Source of the DNA: Cristatella mucedo
Taxonomy: Eukaryota > Bryozoa > Phylactolaemata > Cristatellidae
Assembly: GCA_009760855.2 (NCBI GenBank)
Contig: WPIO01000142.1
Coordinates: 808,501-872,500, forward strand
Direction of reading: 5' to 3'
Length of the DNA stretch: 64,000 nucleotides
Below, piece after piece: positions 12,701 through 24,904 of the stretch; positions within the stretch are counted from its first letter, which is position 1; every line of letters starts with the position of its first letter. The notes under the pieces are model-generated. The model was not told the DNA's origin. It ran no database searches and saw nothing but the letters and a program-made list of their open reading frames with translations. The position numbers were made by a program, and so were the translations under genes.

Positions 12701-15007
12701 GAGAAAGTGCAGCCTGGAAGCCTGGCAGCTAGTCTAGATAGGCTACGAAGAGGCGACCTCGTGTGAGCGAGGCAGTGTCAACGGCACAGAGATCCGTGAA
12801 GGCTCTACGATGGCAGCACCAGCACGTGCTGTTGGAGCAGCCGCTGTCGATACCAGCGGTAGAAAGAAGACCTGCACTGCAAGGAAACCTGGCATTGAAA
12901 GGAACACAGCCTCTTAGCTTGGCAATTCGCTGAGGTGGCCTGCGAAGCTGCGACCACCAGCACCCGAGGCACCGGCTCGGAGAGCAATGAAGACCTGGCG
13001 ATGGTAGCGACTCGTTGAGACAGAAGGGCAGGTGGTGGTGATGCTAGCTCGAATCACGATCCAGATCAGACCTTTGCCGAGGTTTTGCCGCGATAGCGTA
13101 ATCACATCAGACAAGGCACATTGCTGCCAACCAGCTTCTCGAGAGGTTGCTCTCAATAGACGATGCCCAGACTGAACACGGCTTCCTAGTTAAGTACTAC
13201 GAAACATATGGCGCTGGACCCGTGAATGGAGCGACCACAGTGGCACTGAGGGTAAGTGCAGCCTGGAAGCCTGGCAGCTAGTCCAGATGGGCTACGAAGA
13301 GGCGACCTCGCGGGAGCAAGGCTGAGGACACGGCACAGAGATCCGTGAAGGCTCAACGATGGCAGCAACAGCACGTGCCGTTGGAGCAGCCGCTGTCGAT
13401 ACCAGCGGTGGCAAGAAGACCTGCACTGAAAGGAAACCTGGCACTAAAAGGAATTGCAGCCCAGAAGCTTGGGAATTTGCTGAGGTGGCCTGCAAAGCTG
13501 CGATCACCAGCACGCGAGGCACCGGCTCGGAGAGATATGAAGGCCTGGCGATAGTAGTGGCTCGTTAAGACGGCAGGGCAGGTAATGGTGATGCTAGCTC
13601 GGATCACGATCCAGATCAGACCTTTGTCGAGGTTTGCCACAATAGCCTAATCACCTCAGCCAAGGCACGTAGCTGCCAACCAGCTTCTCGAAAGAGTGCT
13701 CTCAGAATACGATGCCCAGAGTGAACACGGCTTCCTAGTTGAGTACTACGAAACATATGGCCGCTAGACCCGTGAATGGAGCGACTAGAGTGGCACTGAG
13801 CAAAAGCGATGCCTGGAATCCTAGCAGCTAGTCCAGATGGGCTACGAAGAGGCGACCTCATGAGAGCGAGGCGGTGGCATCGGCAAAGAGATACGTAAAG
13901 GCTCAACGATGGCAACGACAGCACATGCTGTTGGAGCAGCGGCTGTGGATACCAGCGGTAGCAAAGACACCGGCACTGAAAAGAAACCTGGCACTGAAAG
14001 GAATTGCTGCCTCGAATCTTGGGAATTTGCTGAGATGGCCTGCGAAGCTGCGACCACTAGCACCCGAGGCACCGGCTCGGAGAGCAATGAAGGCCTGGCG
14101 ATGTCAGCGACTCGTTGAGACGGCAGGGCTGGTGGTGGTGATGCTAGCTCGGATCACGATCCAGATCAGACCTGTGTCGAGGTTTTGCTGCGATAGCCTA
14201 ATCACCTCAGCCAAGGCACATGGCTGCCAACGAGCTTCTCGAGAGGTTGCTCTCAAGAGACGATTCCTATAGTGAACACGGCTTCTCAGTTAAGTACTAC
14301 GAAACATATGGCGCTGGACCCGTGAATGGAGCGACCAAAGTGGCTCTGAGAGTACGTGCAGCCTGGAAGCCTAGCAGCTAGTCCAGATGACTACGAAGAG
14401 GCAACCTCGCGTGAGCAAGGCTGAGGACACGGCACACAGATCCGTGAAGGCTCAACAATGGCAGCAACAGCACGTGCTGTTGGAGCAGCCACTGTCGATA
14501 CCAGCGGTAGCAAGAAGACCTGCACTAAAAGGAAACGTGGCACTGAAAGGAATTGCAGGCTCGAAGCTTAGGAATTTGCTGAGGTGGCCTGCGAAGCTGC
14601 GACCACCAGCACCCGAGGCACCCGCTCGGAGAGCCATGAAGGCCTGGTGATGGCAGCGACTCGTTGAGACAGCAGGGCTGGTGGTGGTGATGCTAGCTCG
14701 GATCACGATCTAGATCAGACCTTTGTCGAGGTTTTGCTGCGATAGTCAAATCACCTCAGTCAAGGCACGTGGCTGCCAACCAGCTTCTCGAGAGGTTGCT
14801 CTCAAGAGACAATGTATAGAGTGAACACAGCTTCCTAGTTGAGTACAAAAACAATATGGCGGCTAAACCCGTGAATAGAGCGACCAGAGTGGCACTAAGA
14901 GAAAGTGCAGCCTGGAAACCTGGCAGCTAGTCCAGATGGACTACGAAGAGGCGACCTCGTGTGAGCGAGGCAGTGTCAACGGCACAGAGATCCGTGAAGG
15001 CTCAACG
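9712..15007 (+). repeat. Higher-order block 1, second copy (monomers 18-27)
   Basis: The offset from the first copy is 6,567-6,569 bp for monomers 18-19, drops to 6,384 bp after a deletion inside monomer 19, and becomes about 6,400 bp for monomers 25-27. Differences between the copies are sparse compared with differences between neighbouring monomers. This is the definition of a higher-order repeat. Confidence 0.85.
10264..10610 (+). repeat. Truncated monomer 19 (about 203 bp deleted)
   Basis: The spacing between anchors is only 347 bp. At about 10,425 the sequence jumps from CACCCGAGGCA straight to GAACACGGCTTCC, which skips the region that is intact between the same two landmarks in monomer 7. 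The two flanks share only one or two bases at the join. Confidence 0.9.
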
Positions 15008-16655
15008 ATGGCAGCAACAGCACGTGCTGTTGGAGCAGCCGCTGTCGATACCAGCGGTAGCAAGAAGACCTGCACTGAAAATAAACGTGGCACTGAAATG
15101 AATTGCAGCCTCGAAGCTTAGGAAGTTTCTGAGGTGGCCTGCAAAGCTGCGACCACCAGCACCTGAGGCACCGGATCCGAGAGCAATGAAGGCCTGGCGA
15201 TGGTAGCGACTCGCTGAGCCGGCAGGGCAGCGAGTAGTGATGCTAGCTCGGATCACGATATAGATCAGACGTTTGTCGAGGTTTTGCTGCGATAGTCAAA
15301 TCACCTCAGACAAGGCACATTGCTGCCAACCAGCTTCTCGAGAGGTTGCTCTCAATAGACGATGCCCAGACTAAACCCGGCTTCCTAGTTAAGTACTACG
15401 AAACATATGGCGCTAAACCCGTGAATGGAGCGACTAGAGTGGCACTGAGAGGAAGTGCAGCCTGAAAGCCTAGCAGCTAGTTCAGATGGGCTACGAAGTG
15501 GGAACCTCGTGTGAGCGAGGCAGTGGCAACGGCAAAGAGATCCGTTAAGGCTCAACGATGGCAGCGACAGCACGTGCTGTTGGAGCAGCCACTGTCAATA
15601 CCAGCGGAAGCAAGAAGACCTGCACTAAAAGAAAACGTGGCACGGAAAGGAATTGCAGGCTCGAAGCTTAGGAATTTGCTGAGATGGCCTGCGAAGCTGC
15701 AACCACTAGCACCCGAGGCACCGGCTCGGAGAGCAATGAAGGCCTGGCGATGTCAGCGACTCGTTCACACGGCAGGGCTGGTGGTGGTGATGCTAGCTCG
15801 GATCACGATCCAGATCAGACCTGTGTCGAGGTTTTGCTGCGATAGCCTAATCACCTCAGCCAAGGCACATGGCTGCCAACGAGCTTCTCGAGAGGTTGCT
15901 CTCAAGAGACGATTCCTATAGTGAACACGGCTTCTCAGTTAAGTACTACGAAACATATGGCGCTGGACCCGTGAATGGAGCGACCAAAGTGGCACTGAGA
16001 GTACGTGCAGCCTGGAAGCCTAGCAGCTAGTCCAGATGGCTACAAAGAGGCAACCTCGCGTGAGCAAGGCTGAGGACACGGCACACAGATCCGTGAAGGC
16101 TCAACAATGGCAGCAACAGCACGTGCTGTTGGAGCAGCCACTGTCGATACCAGCGAAAGCAAGAAGACCTGCACTGAAACAAACGAGGCACTGAAAAGAA
16201 TTGCAGGCTCGAAGCTTAGGAATTTGCTGAGGTGGCCTGCGAAGCTGCGACCACCAGCACCCGAGGCACCCGCTCGGAGAGCCATGAAGGCCTGGTGATG
16301 GCAGCGACTCGTTGAGACAGCAGGGCTGGTGGTGGTGATGCTAGCTCGGATCACGATCTAGATCAGACCTTTGTCGAGGTTTTGCTGCGATAGTCAAATC
16401 ACCTCAGACAAGGCACATTGCTGCCAACCAGCTTCTCGAGAGGTTGCTCTCAATAGACGATGCCCAGACTAAACCCGGCTTCCTAGTTAAGTACTACGAA
16501 ACATATGGCGCTAAACCCGTGAATGGAGCGACTAGAGTGGCACTGAGAGGAAGTGCAGCCTGGAAGCCTAGCAGCTAGTTCAGATGGGCTACGAAGTGGG
16601 AACCTCGTGTGAGCGAGGCAGTGGCAACGGCAAAGAGATCCGTTAAGGCTCAACG

Positions 16656-19600
16656 ATGGCAGCAACAGCACGTGGCGTTGGAGCAGCCGCTGTCGATACC
16701 AGCTGTGGCAAGAAGACCTGCACTGAAAGGAAACGTGGCGCTGAAAAGAATTGCAGCCTCGAAGCTTAGGAATTCGCTGAGGTGGCCTGCGAAGCTCCGA
16801 ACACCAGCAACCGTTGGACCGGCTCGGAGAGCCATGAAGGCCTGGCGATGGTAGCGACTCGTTGAGCCGGCAGGGCAGCTAGTGGTAATGCGAGCTCGGA
16901 TCACAAACCAGGTCAGAATTTTGTCGAGGTTTTGCCGCGATAGTGAAATCACATCAGCCAAAGCACGTGGCTGCCAACCAGCTTCTCGAGAGGTTGCTCT
17001 CAAGAGACCATGTAAAGAGTTAACACAGCTTCCTAGTTGAGTACAAAAAAAAATATGGCGGCTGGACCCGTGAATAGAGCGACCAGAGTGGCACTGAGAG
17101 AAAGTACAGCCTGGAAGCCTGGCAGCTAGTCCAGATGGGCTACGAAGAGGAGACCTCGTGTGAGCAAGGCAGTGTCAACGGCACAGAGATCCATGAAGGC
17201 TCAACGATCGCAGCCACAGCACGTGCTGTTGGAGCAGCCGCTGTCGATTACAGCGGTAGCAAGAAGACCGGCACTAAAAGGAAACCTGGCACTGAAAGGG
17301 ATTACAGCCTCGAAGCTTAGGAATTCGCTGAGGTGGCCTGCGAAGCTGCGACCACCAGCACCCGAGGCACCGGATCGGAGAGCAATGAAGGCCCTGCGAT
17401 GGTAGCGACTCGTTGAGACGGCAGGGCTGGTGGTGGTGATGCTAGCACGGATCACGATCCAGATAGGACCTTTGTCGAGGTTTTGCCGCGATAGCCTAAT
17501 CACCTCAGCCAAGGCACATTGCTGCCAACCAGCTACTCGAGAGGTTGCTCTAAATATACGATGCTTTGAGTGAACACGGCTTCTCAGTAAAGTACTACGA
17601 AACATATGGCGCTGGACCCGTGAATGAAGCGACCAGAGTGGCACTGAGAGTACGTGCAGCCTGGAAGCCTGGCAGCTAGTCCAGATGGCTACGAAGAGGC
17701 GACCTCGCGTGAGCAAGGCTAAGGACACGGCTTAGAGATCCGTGAAGGCTCAACGATGGCAGCAACAGCACGTGCTGTTGGAGCAGCCACTGTCGATACC
17801 AGCGGTAGCAAGAAGACCTGCACTGAAAGAAAACGTGGCACTGAAAGGAATTGCAGCCTCGAAGCTTAAGAATTCGCTGAGGTGGCCTGCAAAGCTGCGA
17901 CCACCAGCACTCGAGGCACCGGCTCGGAGAGCCATGAAGGCCTTGCGATGGTAGTGACTCGCTGAGCCGGCAGGGCAGCTAGTGGTGATGCTAGCTCGGA
18001 TCACGATCTAGATCAGACCTTTGTCGAGGTTTAGCTGCGATAATCAAATCACCTCAGCCAAGGCACGTGGCTGCCAACCAGCTTCTCGAGAGGTTGCTCT
18101 CAAGAGACAATGTATAGAGTGAACACAGCTTCCTAGTTGAGTACAAAAACAATATGGCGGCTGGACCCGTGTGAATGGAGCGACCAGAGTGGCACTAAGA
18201 GAAAGTGCAGCCTGGAAGCCTGGCAGCTAGTCCAGATGGGCTACGAAGAGGCGACCTCGTGTGAGCGAGGCAGTGTCAACGGGCACAGAGATCCGTGAAG
18301 GCTCAACGATGGCAGCACCGGCACGTGCCGTTGGAGCAGCCGCTGTCGATACCAGCGGTAGAAAGAAGACCGGCACTGCAAGGAAACCTGGCACTGAAAG
18401 GAACACAGCCTCGAAGCTTGGCAATTCGCTGAGGTGGCCTGCGAAGCTGCGACCACCAGCACCTTAGGCACCGGCTCGGAGAGCAATGAAGGCCTGGCGA
18501 TGGTAGCGACTCGTTGAGACAGCAGGGCAGGTGGTGGTGATGCTAGCTCGGATCACGATCCAGATCAGACCTTTGTCGAGGTTATTCCGCGATAGCGTGA
18601 TTACCTCAGCGAAGGCAAATTGCTGCCAACCTGCTTCTCGACGGGTTGGTCTTAATTGACGATGCCTAGAGTGAACACGGCTTCCTAGTTAAGTACTACG
18701 TAACATATGGCGCTAAACCCGTGAATGGAGCGACTGGAGTGGCACTGAGAAGAATTGCAGCCTCGAAGTCTAGCAGCTAGTTCAGATGTGCTACGAAGTG
18801 GGAACCTTGTTTGAGCGAGGCAGTGGCAACGGCAAAGAGATCCGTGAAGGCTCAACGATGGCAGCAACAGCACGTGCTGTTGGAGCAGGCGCTGTCGATA
18901 CCAGCGGTAGCAAAAAGACCTGCACTGAAAGGAAACGTGGCACTGAAAGGAATTGCAGCCTCGAAGCTTAGGATTTCGCTGAGGTGGCCTCCGAAGCTGC
19001 TACCACCAGCAACCGTTGGTCCGGCTCGGAGAGCCATGAAGGCCTGGCGATGGTAGCGACTCGTTGAGCCGGAAGGGCAGCTAGTGGTAATGCTAGCTCG
19101 GATCACGAACCAGATCAGAATTTTGTCGAAATTTTGCCGCGATAGTGAAATCTTATCAGCCAAGGCACGTGGCTGCCAACCAGCTTCTCGAGATTTTGCT
19201 CTCAAGAGACCATGTAAAGAGCGAACACAGCTTCCTAGTTGAGTACCAAAAAAAATGTGGCGGCTGGACCCGTGAATGGAGCGACCAGAGTGGCACTGAG
19301 AGAAAGTACAGCCTGGAAGCCTGGCAGCTAGTCCAGATGGGCTACGAAGAGGAGACCTCGTGTGAGCGAGGCAGTGTCAACGGCACAGAGATCCGTGAAG
19401 GCTCAACGATGGCAGCAACAGCACGTGCTGTTGGAGCAGCCGCTGTCGATAACAGCGGTAGCAAGGAGACCGGCACTAAAAGGAAACCTGGAACTGATAG
19501 GAATTGCAGCATCGAAGCTTAGGAATTCGCTGAGGTGGCCTGCGAAGCTGCGACCATTAGCACCCGAGGCACCGGATCGGAGAGCAATGAAGGCCTGGCG

Positions 19601-19957
19601 ATGGTAGCGACTCGTTGAGACAGCAGGGCAGGTGGTGGTGATGCTAGCTCGGATCACGATCCAGATAGGACCTTTGTCGAGGTTTTGCCGCGATAGCCTA
19701 ATCACCTCAGCCAAGGCACATTGCTGCCAACCAGCTACTCGAGAGGTTGCTCTAAATATACGATGCTTTGAGTGAACACGGCTTCTCAGTTAAGTACTAC
19801 GAAACATATGGCGCTGGACCCGTGAATGAAGCGACCAGAGTGGCACTGAGAGTACGTGCAGCCTGGAAGCCTGGCAGCTAGTCCAGATGGCTACGAAGAG
19901 GCGACCTCGCGTGAGCAAGGCTAAGGACACGGCTAAGAGATCCGTGAAGGCTCAACG
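16656..19957 (+). repeat. Higher-order block 2, first copy (monomers 31-36)
   Basis: Monomers 31-36 correspond one to one with monomers 40-45 at an offset of 4,945-4,950 bp. Diagnostic features are GGCGTTGGAG in 31 and 40, GATCGCAGCCACAG in 32 and 41, a stop-like GGCTTAGAG in 33 and 42, CGGCACGTGCCG in 34 and 43, GGAGCAGGCGC in 35 and 44, and AGCAAGGAGACC in 36 and 45. Confidence 0.88.
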
Positions 19958-21605
19958 ATGGCAGCAACAGCACGTGCTGTTGGAGCAGCCACTGTCGATA
20001 CCAGCGGTAGCAAGAAGACCTGCAGTGAAAGAAAACGTGGCACTGAAAGGAATTGCAGCCTCGAAGCTTAAGAATTCGCTGAGGTGGCCTGTGAAGCTGC
20101 GACCGCCAGCACTCGAGGCACCGGCTCGGAGAGCCATGAAGGCCTTGCGATGGTAGTGACTCGCTGAGCCGGCAGGGCAGCTAGTGGTGATGCTAGCTCG
20201 GATCACGATCTAGATCAGACCTTTGTCGAGGTTTAGCTGCGATAATCAAATCACCTCAGCCAAGGCACGTGGCTGCCAACCAGCTTCTCGAGAGGTTGCT
20301 CTCAAGAGACAATGTATAGAGTGAACACAGCTTCCTAGTTGAGTACAAAAAAATATGGCGGCTGGACCCGTGAATGGAGCGACCAGAGTGGCACTAAGAG
20401 AAAGTGCAGCCTGGAACCCTAGCAGCTAGTCCAGATGGGCTACGAAGAGGCGACCTCGTGTGAGCGAGGCAGTGTCAACGGCACAGAGATCCGTGAAGGC
20501 TCAACGATGGCAGCACCGGCACGTGCCGTTGGAGCAGCCGCTGTCGATACCAGCGGTAGAAAGAAGACCGGCACTGCAAGGAAACCTGGCACTGAAAGGA
20601 ACACAGCCTCGAAGCTTGGCAATTCGCTGAGGTGGCCTGCGAAGCTGCGACCACCAGCACCTTAGGCACCGGCTCGGAGAGCAATGAAGGCCTGGCGATG
20701 GTAGCGACTCGTTGAGACAGCAGGGCAGGTGGTGGTGATGCAAGCTCGGATCACGATCCAGACCAGACCTTTGTCGAGGTTTTGCCGCGATAGCGTGATT
20801 ACCTCAGCCAAGGCACATTGCTGCCAACCTGCTTCTCGAGGGGTTGGTCTTAATAGACGATGCCTAGAGTGAACACGGCTTCCTAGTTAAGTACTACGTA
20901 ACATATGGCGCTAAACCCGTGAATGGAGCGACTGGAGTGGCACTGAGAAGAATTGCAGCCTCGAAGTCTAGCAGCTAGTTCAGATGTGCTACGAAGTGGG
21001 AACCTTGTGTGAGCGAGGCAGTGGCAACGGCAAAGAGATCCGTGAAGGCTCCACGATGGCAGCAACAGCACGTGCTGTTGGAGCAGGCGCTGTCGATACC
21101 AGCGGTAGCAAAAAGACCTGCACTGAAAGGAAACGTGGCACTGAAATGAATTGCAGCCTCGAAGCGTAGGAATTTTCTGAGGTGGCCTGCAAAGCTGCGA
21201 CCACCAGCACCTGAGGCACCGGATCCGAGAGCAATGAAGGCCTGGCGATGGTAGCGACTCGCTGAGCCGGCAGGGCAGCTAGTAGTGATGCTAGCTCGGA
21301 TCACGATATAGATCAGACGTTTGTCGAGGTTTTGCTGCGATAGTCAAATCACCTCAGACAAGGCACATTGCTGCCAACCAGCTTCTCGAGAGGTTGCTCT
21401 CAATAGACGATGCCCAGACTAAACCCGGCTTCCTAGTTAAGTACTACGAAACATATGGCGCTAAACCCGTGAATGGAGCGACTAGAGTGGCACTGAGAGG
21501 AAGTGCAGCCTGGAAGCCTAGCAGCTAGTTCAGATGGGCTACAAAGTGGGAACCTCGTGTGAGCGAGGCAGTGGCAACGGCAAAGAGATCCGTTAAGGCT
21601 CAACG
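19958..21605 (+). repeat. Inserted three-monomer block (37-39)
   Basis: Monomers 37-39 repeat monomers 33-35 at an offset of about 2,200 bp, between the two copies of block 2. The first two are nearly identical to 33 and 34. Monomer 39 begins like 35 but continues like monomer 28 from about 21,140 on, so it is a recombinant. Confidence 0.82.
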
Positions 21606-24600
21606 ATGGCAGCAACAGCACGTGGCGTTGGAGCAGCCGCTGTCGATACCAGCTGTGGCAAGAAGACCTGCACTGAAAGGAAACGTGGCGCTGAAAAGAA
21701 TTGCAGCCTCGAAGCTTAGGAATTCGCTGAGGTGGCCTGCGAAGCTCCGACCACCAGCAACCGTTGGACCGGCTCGGAGAGCCATGAAGGCCTGGCGATG
21801 GTAGCGACTCGTTGAGCCGGCAGGGCAGCTAGTGGTAATGCGAGCTCGGATCACAAACCAGATCAGAATTTTGTCGAGGTTTTGCCGCGATAGTGAAATC
21901 ACATCAGCCAAAGCACGTGGCTGCCAACCAGCTTCTCGAGAGGTTGCTCTCAAGAGACCATGTAAAGAGTTAACACAGCTTCCTAGTTGAGTACAAAAAA
22001 AATATGGCGGCTGGACCCGTGAATAGAGCGACCAGAGTGGCACTGAGAGAAAGTACAGCCTGGAAGCCTGGCAGCTAGTCCAGATGGGCTACGAAGAGGA
22101 GACCTCGTGTGAGCAAGGCAGTGTCAACGGCACAGAGATCCATGAAGGCTCAACGATCGCAGCCACAGCACGTGCTGTTGGAGCAGCCGCTGTCGATTAC
22201 AGCGGTAGCAAGAAGACCGGCACTAAAAGGAAACCTGGCACTGAAAGGAATTACAGCCTCGAAGCTTAGGAATTCGCTGAGGTGGCCTGCGAAGCTGCGA
22301 CCACCAGCACCCGAGGCACCGGATCGGAGAGCAATGAAGGCCCTGCGATGGTAGCGACTCGTTGAGACGGCAGGGCTGGTGGTGGTGATGCTAGCACGGA
22401 TCACGATCCAGATAGGACCTTTGTCGAGGTTTTGCCGCGATAGCCTAATCACCTCAGCCAAGGCACATTGCTGCCAACCAGCTACTCGAGAGGTTGCTCT
22501 AAATATACGATGCTTTGAGTGAACACGGCTTCTCAGTTAAGTACTACGAAACATATGGCGCTGGACCCGTGAATGAAGCGACCAGAGTGGCACTGAGAGT
22601 ACGTGCAGCCTGGAAGCCTGGCAGCTAGTCCAGATGGCTACGAAGAGGCGACCTCGCGTGAGCAAGGCTAAGGACACGGCTTAGAGATCCGTGAAGGCTC
22701 AACGATGGCAGCAACAGCACGTGCTGTTGGAGCAGCCACTGTCGATACCAGCGGTAGCAAGAAGACCTGCACTGAAAGAAAACGTGGCACTGAAAGGAAT
22801 TGCAGCCTCGAAGCTTAAGAATTCGCTGAGGTGGCCTGCGAAGCTGCGACCGCCAGCACTCGAGGCACCGGCTCGGAGAGCCATGAAGGCCTTGCGATGG
22901 TAGTGACTCGCTGAGCCGGCAGGGCAGCTAGTGGTGATGCTAGCTCGGATCACGATCTAGATCAGACCTTTGTCGAGGTTTAGCTTCGATAATCAAATCA
23001 CCTCAGCCAAGGCACGTGGCTGCCAACCAGCTTCTCGAGAGGTTGCTCTCAAGAGACAATGTATAGAGTGAACACAGCTTCCTAGTTGAGTGCAAAAAAA
23101 TATGGCGGCTGGACCCGTGAATGGAGCGACCAGAGTGGCACTAAGAGAAAGTGCAGCCTGGAAGCCTGGCAGCTAGTCCAGATGGGCTACGAAGAGGCGA
23201 CCTCGTGTGAGCGAGGCAGTGTCAACGGCACAGAGATCCGTGAAGGCTCAACGATGGCAGCACCGGCACGTGCCGTTGGAGCAGCCGCTGTCGATACCAG
23301 CGGTAGAAAGAAGACCGGCACTGCAAGGAAACCTGGCACTGAAAGGAACACAGCCTCGAAGCTTGGCAATTCGCTGAGGTGGCCTGCGAAGCTGCGACCA
23401 CCAGCACCTTAGGCACCGGCTCGGAGAGCAATGAAGGCCTGGCGATGGTAGCGACTCGTTGAGACAGCAGGGCAGGTGGTGGTGATGCTAGCTCGGATCA
23501 CGATCCAGATCAGACCTTTGTCGAGGTTTTGCCGCGATAGCGTGATTACCTCAGCCAAGGCACATTGCTGCCAACCTGCTTCTCGAGGGGTTGGTCTTAA
23601 TAGACGATGCCTAGAGTGAACACGGCTTCCTAGTTAAGTACTACGTAACATATGGCGCTAAACCCGTGAATGGAGCGACTGGAGTGGCACTGAGAAGAAT
23701 TGCAGCCTCGAAGTCTAGCAGCTAGTTCAGATGTGCTACGAAGTGGGAACCTTGTGTGAGCGAGGCAGTGGCAACGGCAAAGAGATCCGTGAAGGCTCAA
23801 CGATGGCAGCAACAGCACGTGCTGTTGGAGCAGGCGCTGTCGATACCAGCGGTAGCAAAAAGACCTGCACTGAAAGGAAACGTGGCACTGAAAGGAATTG
23901 CAGCCTCGAAGCTTAGGATTTCGCTGAGGTGGCCTCCGAAGCTGCTACCACCAGCAACCGTTGGTCCGGCTCGGAGAGCCATGAAGGCCTGGCGATGGTA
24001 GCGACTCGTTGAGCCGGAAGGGCAGCTAGTGGTAATGCTAGCTCGGATCACGAACCAGATCAGAATTTTGTCGAAATTTTGCCGCGATAGTGAAATCTTA
24101 TCAGCCAAGGCACGTGGCTGCCAACCAGCTTCTCGAGATTTTGCTCTCAAGAGACCATGTAAAGAGCGAACACAGCTTCCTAGTTGAGTACCAAAAAAAA
24201 TGTGGCGGCTGGACCCGTGAATGGAGCGACCAGAGTGGCACTGAGAGAAAGTACAGCCTGGAAGCCTGGCAGCTAGTCCAGATGGGCTACGAAGAGGAGA
24301 CCTCGTGTGAGCGAGGCAGTGTCAACGGCACAGAGATCCATGAAGGCTTAACGATGGCAGCAACAGCACGTGCTGTTGGAGCAGCCGCTGTCGATAACAG
24401 CGGTAGCAAGGAGACCGGCACTAAAAGGAAACCTGGAACTGAAAGGAATTGCAGCATCGAAGCTTAGGAATTCGCTGAGGTGGCGTGCGAAGCTGCGACC
24501 ATTAGCACCCGAGGCACCGGATCGGAGAGCAATGAAGGCCTGGCGATGGTAGCGACTCGTTGAGACAGCAGGGCTGGTGGTGGTGATGCTAGCTCGGATC

Positions 24601-24904
24601 ACGATCCAGATCATACCTGTGTCGAGGTTTTGCCGCGATAGCCTAATCACCTAAGCCAAGGCATATGGCTGCTAACGAGCTTCTCGAGAGGTTGCTCTCA
24701 AGAGACGATGCTTAGAGTGAACACGGCTTCCTAGTTGAGTACTACGAAACATATGTCCGCTGGAACCGTGAATGGAGCGACCAGAGTGGCACTGAGAGAA
24801 AGTGCAGCCTGGAAGCCTAGCAGCTAGTCCAGATGGGCTGCGAAGAGGCGACCTCGCGTGAGCGAGGCTGAGGACACGGCACAGAGATCCGTGAAGGCTC
24901 AACG
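21606..24904 (+). repeat. Higher-order block 2, second copy (monomers 40-45)
   Basis: This is a near-identical copy of monomers 31-36. It is the last complete block before the array ends, so the most recent visible amplification lies close to the right edge of the array. Confidence 0.88.

Noticed and set aside
363-24600. Dozens of short open frames on both strands of the satellite as a gene family
   Set aside because: Three frames overlap in the same segment, stops vary between copies, and GC-rich repeats keep frames open by chance. No signal for one preferred frame was seen.
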